Of a DNA stretch of 5,433 bases, positions 3,732 through 5,433 are shown piece after piece. Location: positions 1-5,433 of the forward strand of contig JAGRCC010000845.1 in assembly GCA_020433785.1 (NCBI GenBank), given 5' to 3'. The position numbers and the translations under genes are program-made. Position 1 is the stretch's first letter. Every line of letters starts with the position of its first letter. This stretch comes from Anaerolineae bacterium (GTDB lineage Bacteria; Chloroflexota; Anaerolineae; 4572-78; J111). The notes below the pieces were generated by a model that did not search any database, was not told the DNA's origin, and was given only the letters and a program-made list of their open reading frames with translations.

Positions 3732-5168
3732 ATGCCAAGCAAAAAAAAGAGTCATTCAGCCAAAGAACCCGCCGCCAGGCCCGTGGCCGAGGTATTGCCC
3801 CAAACCCACATGAAGCCGGTGGCCGAACGGATGGCGGCCGGCAAGGCCCTGCGGGAGCGCTGTTCGCGCAAAAAACAGAGCCAGTGGCAGCCGCAGGCCG
3901 ACCGGGCCGACCCGGTTGACCTGCTGGTTGAAAACAGCCGGAACCGGGTAGAACATCTCATTCCCATTCGGTATGGGCGCATGCTGGCCAACCCCTTTGC
4001 CTTTTACCGGGGAGCGGCCGCCATTATGGCCTATGACCTGGCCCAGACCCCCAGCACCGGACTCAATATCCAAATTTGCGGCGACTGCCACCTGCTCAAC
4101 TTTGGCGGTTTTGCCACGGCCGAACGCCGGCTCATCTTTGACCTCAATGATTTTGACGAAACGGCCATTGCCCCCTGGGAATGGGATATCAAACGGCTGG
4201 CCGTCAGTTTTGTCATCGCCGGTCAAGCCAACGGCTTTGCCGGCGATGACAGCCGCGAGGCGGCCTGGCTGGCGGCGCAAAGCTATCGCCAGACCGTAGC
4301 CGGCTACACCGGGATGCCGGTGTTGGAAGCCTGGTACGATGCCCTGGACCTGAATGACATTATTGACCATATCAAAGACAAGCAGGGCAAACGGTTTTAC
4401 ACCAAAAAGCTGGCTCAAGCTACCGCCGAGAGCGCCCACGAAAAAGAATTTGCCAAACTGGCCTTTGCCTCCGGCAACCCGGTCCGCATCATCGACCAGC
4501 CGCCGCTCATCTTCCATACCAATGATATCCGTGATGAAGCGTTCCGCGCCCTGGCCGAACAGTCTATGGCCGATTATTTACGGTCGCTGCAACTACATAA
4601 ACGGCTGCTGCTCAACCGGTACCAGTTAACCGATGTCGCGTTTAAGGTGGTGGGCGTGGGTAGTGTCGGTACCCTGTGCGGCATCGCCCTATTGATGTCG
4701 GGCAACGGCGACCCGCTGTTCCTTCAATTCAAACAAGCCCGCCCCTCGGTGTTGGAACCCTACGCCGGAGCCAGCCCGTTTACTCACGCCGGGCAGCGCG
4801 TAGTGGTCGGCCAGCGGCTCATGCAGGCGGCCAGTGATATGTTTTTGGGCTGGTTTACCGGCACGGGCGAGCATGGCTGGCAATTTTATATGCGCCAGTT
4901 GAAGGATGCCAAGATAAAACCGGTGGTTGAAGTTATGAACCCGGAAAACCTGAAGGGCTATGCCACCTTGTGTGGCCGGGCGTTGGCCCGGGCCCATGCC
5001 CGTTCCGGCGATGCGGCCGTGTTGTCCGGTTATATGGGTAAAAGCAGCGCCTTTGAGGATGCCCTGACCGATTTTAGCCTGGCCTACGCCGACCAAAACG
5101 AGCGAGACCACGCCGCGTTGGTGACGGCCGTCCGCACCGGGCGCATCGCGGCGCAGGTAGAAGCCTAA
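3732..5168 (+). CDS. DUF2252 family protein with kinase-like motifs
   Basis: A 478-residue, probably cytoplasmic protein of typical DUF2252 length, intact from ATG to TAA. AGGA lies 7 nt upstream of the start. A basic, low-complexity N-terminus (1-60) precedes the domain. Diagnostic motifs in order are RMLANPFAFYRG (83-94), CGDCHLLNFGGF (116-127), FDLNDFDET (136-144), WEWDIKRLAVS (149-159), DVAFKVVGVGSVGT (301-314), LFLQFKQARPSVL (329-341), RVVVGQRLMQ (356-365), FYMRQLKDAK (385-394), CGRALARAHARSGD (414-427) and YADQNERDH (452-460). No biochemical role of the family is known to me. GDCHLLN and NDFDE resemble the catalytic loop and metal-binding segment of aminoglycoside phosphotransferase-type kinases, so phosphotransfer to a small molecule or protein is a reasonable inference. 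It is possibly co-transcribed with the upstream membrane protein gene. Confidence 0.92.
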   Translation: MPSKKKSHSAKEPAARPVAEVLPQTHMKPVAERMAAGKALRERCSRKKQSQWQPQADRADPVDLLVENSRNRVEHLIPIRYGRMLANPFAFYRGAAAIMAYDLAQTPSTGLNIQICGDCHLLNFGGFATAERRLIFDLNDFDETAIAPWEWDIKRLAVSFVIAGQANGFAGDDSREAAWLAAQSYRQTVAGYTGMPVLEAWYDALDLNDIIDHIKDKQGKRFYTKKLAQATAESAHEKEFAKLAFASGNPVRIIDQPPLIFHTNDIRDEAFRALAEQSMADYLRSLQLHKRLLLNRYQLTDVAFKVVGVGSVGTLCGIALLMSGNGDPLFLQFKQARPSVLEPYAGASPFTHAGQRVVVGQRLMQAASDMFLGWFTGTGEHGWQFYMRQLKDAKIKPVVEVMNPENLKGYATLCGRALARAHARSGDAAVLSGYMGKSSAFEDALTDFSLAYADQNERDHAALVTAVRTGRIAAQVEA

Positions 5169-5179
5169 GGCTTAGGCTT
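5161..5179. promoter_or_regulatory. Perfect palindrome over the DUF2252 stop codon
   Basis: AAGCCTAAG (5161-5169) and CTTAGGCTT (5171-5179) are exact reverse complements around a single G, and the TAA stop at 5166-5168 lies in the left arm. No T-run follows, so it is a poor intrinsic terminator. A second, bulged dyad (GATTAGGAC 5180-5188 with GTCTAACC 5202-5209) follows directly. Together they may form a structured mRNA 3' end. Confidence 0.4.
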
Positions 5180-5239
5180 GATTAGGACCATTTGAAATAG
5201 AGTCTAACCAAGCCACTTTCTGACCAAAAAAGCCAGAAG

Positions 5240-5310
5240 TTGAGCCGGAAAATTAAACGCCAGAGGCGCAGATGACGCTAAAGACGCCAACGCTTTTAAT
5301 TTTGGCTCAA
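5240..5310. repeat. Long inverted repeat with 37-bp centre
   Basis: TTGAGCC-GG-AAAATTAAA (5240-5257) pairs with TTTAATTTTGGCTCAA (5295-5310); the only flaw is a 2-nt bulge. The centre (5258-5294) has CGCCAGAGGCGC and GACGCTAAAGACGCC, loosely like the arms of the inverted repeat at 2891-2956. It could be the terminator of the DUF2252 transcript or a small mobile repeat element. Confidence 0.65.
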
Positions 5311-5335
5311 TATAGATTTCAAAGAGGTCATAGAA

Positions 5336-5433
5336 ATGGAGGCAATGGTCATGCCCGAATGTCTTTATCGGGCAGCCAACCGGCCTTATGGCGATAGATT
5401 CCCGCTAAGCTTGTCCTCGCGTAGGCGGGGAAG
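5336..5433 (+). CDS. Doubtful partial ORF running off the window end
   Basis: ATG 5336 opens a frame that stays open to the window edge (MEAMVMPECLYRAANRPYG...). AAGAGG at 5322-5327 is 8 nt upstream, a plausible ribosome binding site. Against a real gene, the stretch contains two hairpins, TGCCCGA/TCGGGCA (5352-5358/5368-5374) and TTCCCGC with GCGGGGAA (5399-5405/5425-5432). The second looks like an intergenic repeat, and the translated residues match nothing I recognise. More sequence is needed to tell. Confidence 0.2.
   Translation, partial: MEAMVMPECLYRAANRPYGDRFPLSLSSRRRG
5352..5374. repeat. Hairpin TGCCCGA ... TCGGGCA
   Basis: Perfect 7-bp arms surround a 9-nt AT-rich loop. There is no T-run. 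It is one of several dyads filling the 265 bp after the DUF2252 gene. Confidence 0.45.
5399..5432. repeat. Hairpin repeat at the window edge (TTCCCGC ... GCGGGGAA)
   Basis: TTCCCGC (5399-5405) can pair with GCGGGGAA (5425-5432) with one extra G. The sequence type, CCCCGCCTACGCGAGGAC on the other strand, looks like a dispersed intergenic repeat and may be cut by the window end. Confidence 0.4.

Noticed and set aside
3756..4517. Minus-strand 253-codon frame
   Set aside because: Shadow of the DUF2252 gene. The plus-strand frame has clear family motifs throughout, and long antisense frames are common opposite GC-rich genes.
4689..5111. Minus-strand 140-codon frame
   Set aside because: It also lies opposite conserved DUF2252 motifs and has no features of its own.

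Overview
The window looks like a stretch of moderately GC-rich bacterial chromosome, most likely from an environmental member of the Chloroflexota (Anaerolineae-like). This is a judgement from overall impression: Leu/Ala/Gly-rich proteins with many GGC and CTG codons, a small 'MCCFYT' membrane protein of a type I associate with Chloroflexota and Actinobacteria, and intergenic DNA crowded with several families of short repeats and hairpins. Cyanobacteria also carry heptamer repeats of the kind seen here, so they remain an alternative. No rRNA, tRNA, CRISPR array or transposase gene was seen.

Layout: all five convincing genes lie on the + strand. Positions 1-126 are a leader with a heptamer repeat tract. 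Positions 127-1356 encode a 12-helix major facilitator superfamily exporter. A 95-bp gap with nested dyads leads to a compact pair: a 98-residue antibiotic biosynthesis monooxygenase (ABM)-fold protein (1452-1748) and a RimJ/RimL-like GNAT acetyltransferase (1770-2294). Both appear to use TTG starts, and they lie in the same reading frame, 21 bp apart. Positions 2295-3363 hold no supportable gene. This stretch is instead a repeat hot spot: a tandem AGAATGR heptamer, about 20 degenerate 21-22-bp units (2429-2850), a long imperfect inverted repeat (2891-2956), and a cluster of REP/REPIN-like hairpins (3028-3277). Next come a 96-residue membrane protein of unknown function (3364-3654) and a 478-residue DUF2252 protein (3732-5168). 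The last 265 bp again hold several dyads and one more long inverted repeat.

The genes do not form an obvious pathway. The transporter, ABM protein and acetyltransferase are a generic small-molecule handling or detoxification neighbourhood. The DUF2252 protein carries kinase-like motifs (GDxHxxN, DFD, a Gly-rich GVGSVG loop and a following Lys), but with the Gly-loop/Lys part after the catalytic part. I found no clear evidence for a new multi-gene defence or mobile system. The most unusual content is the non-coding repeat landscape at 2351-3277, particularly the polarised 21-bp array, whose period is close to two turns of B-DNA.
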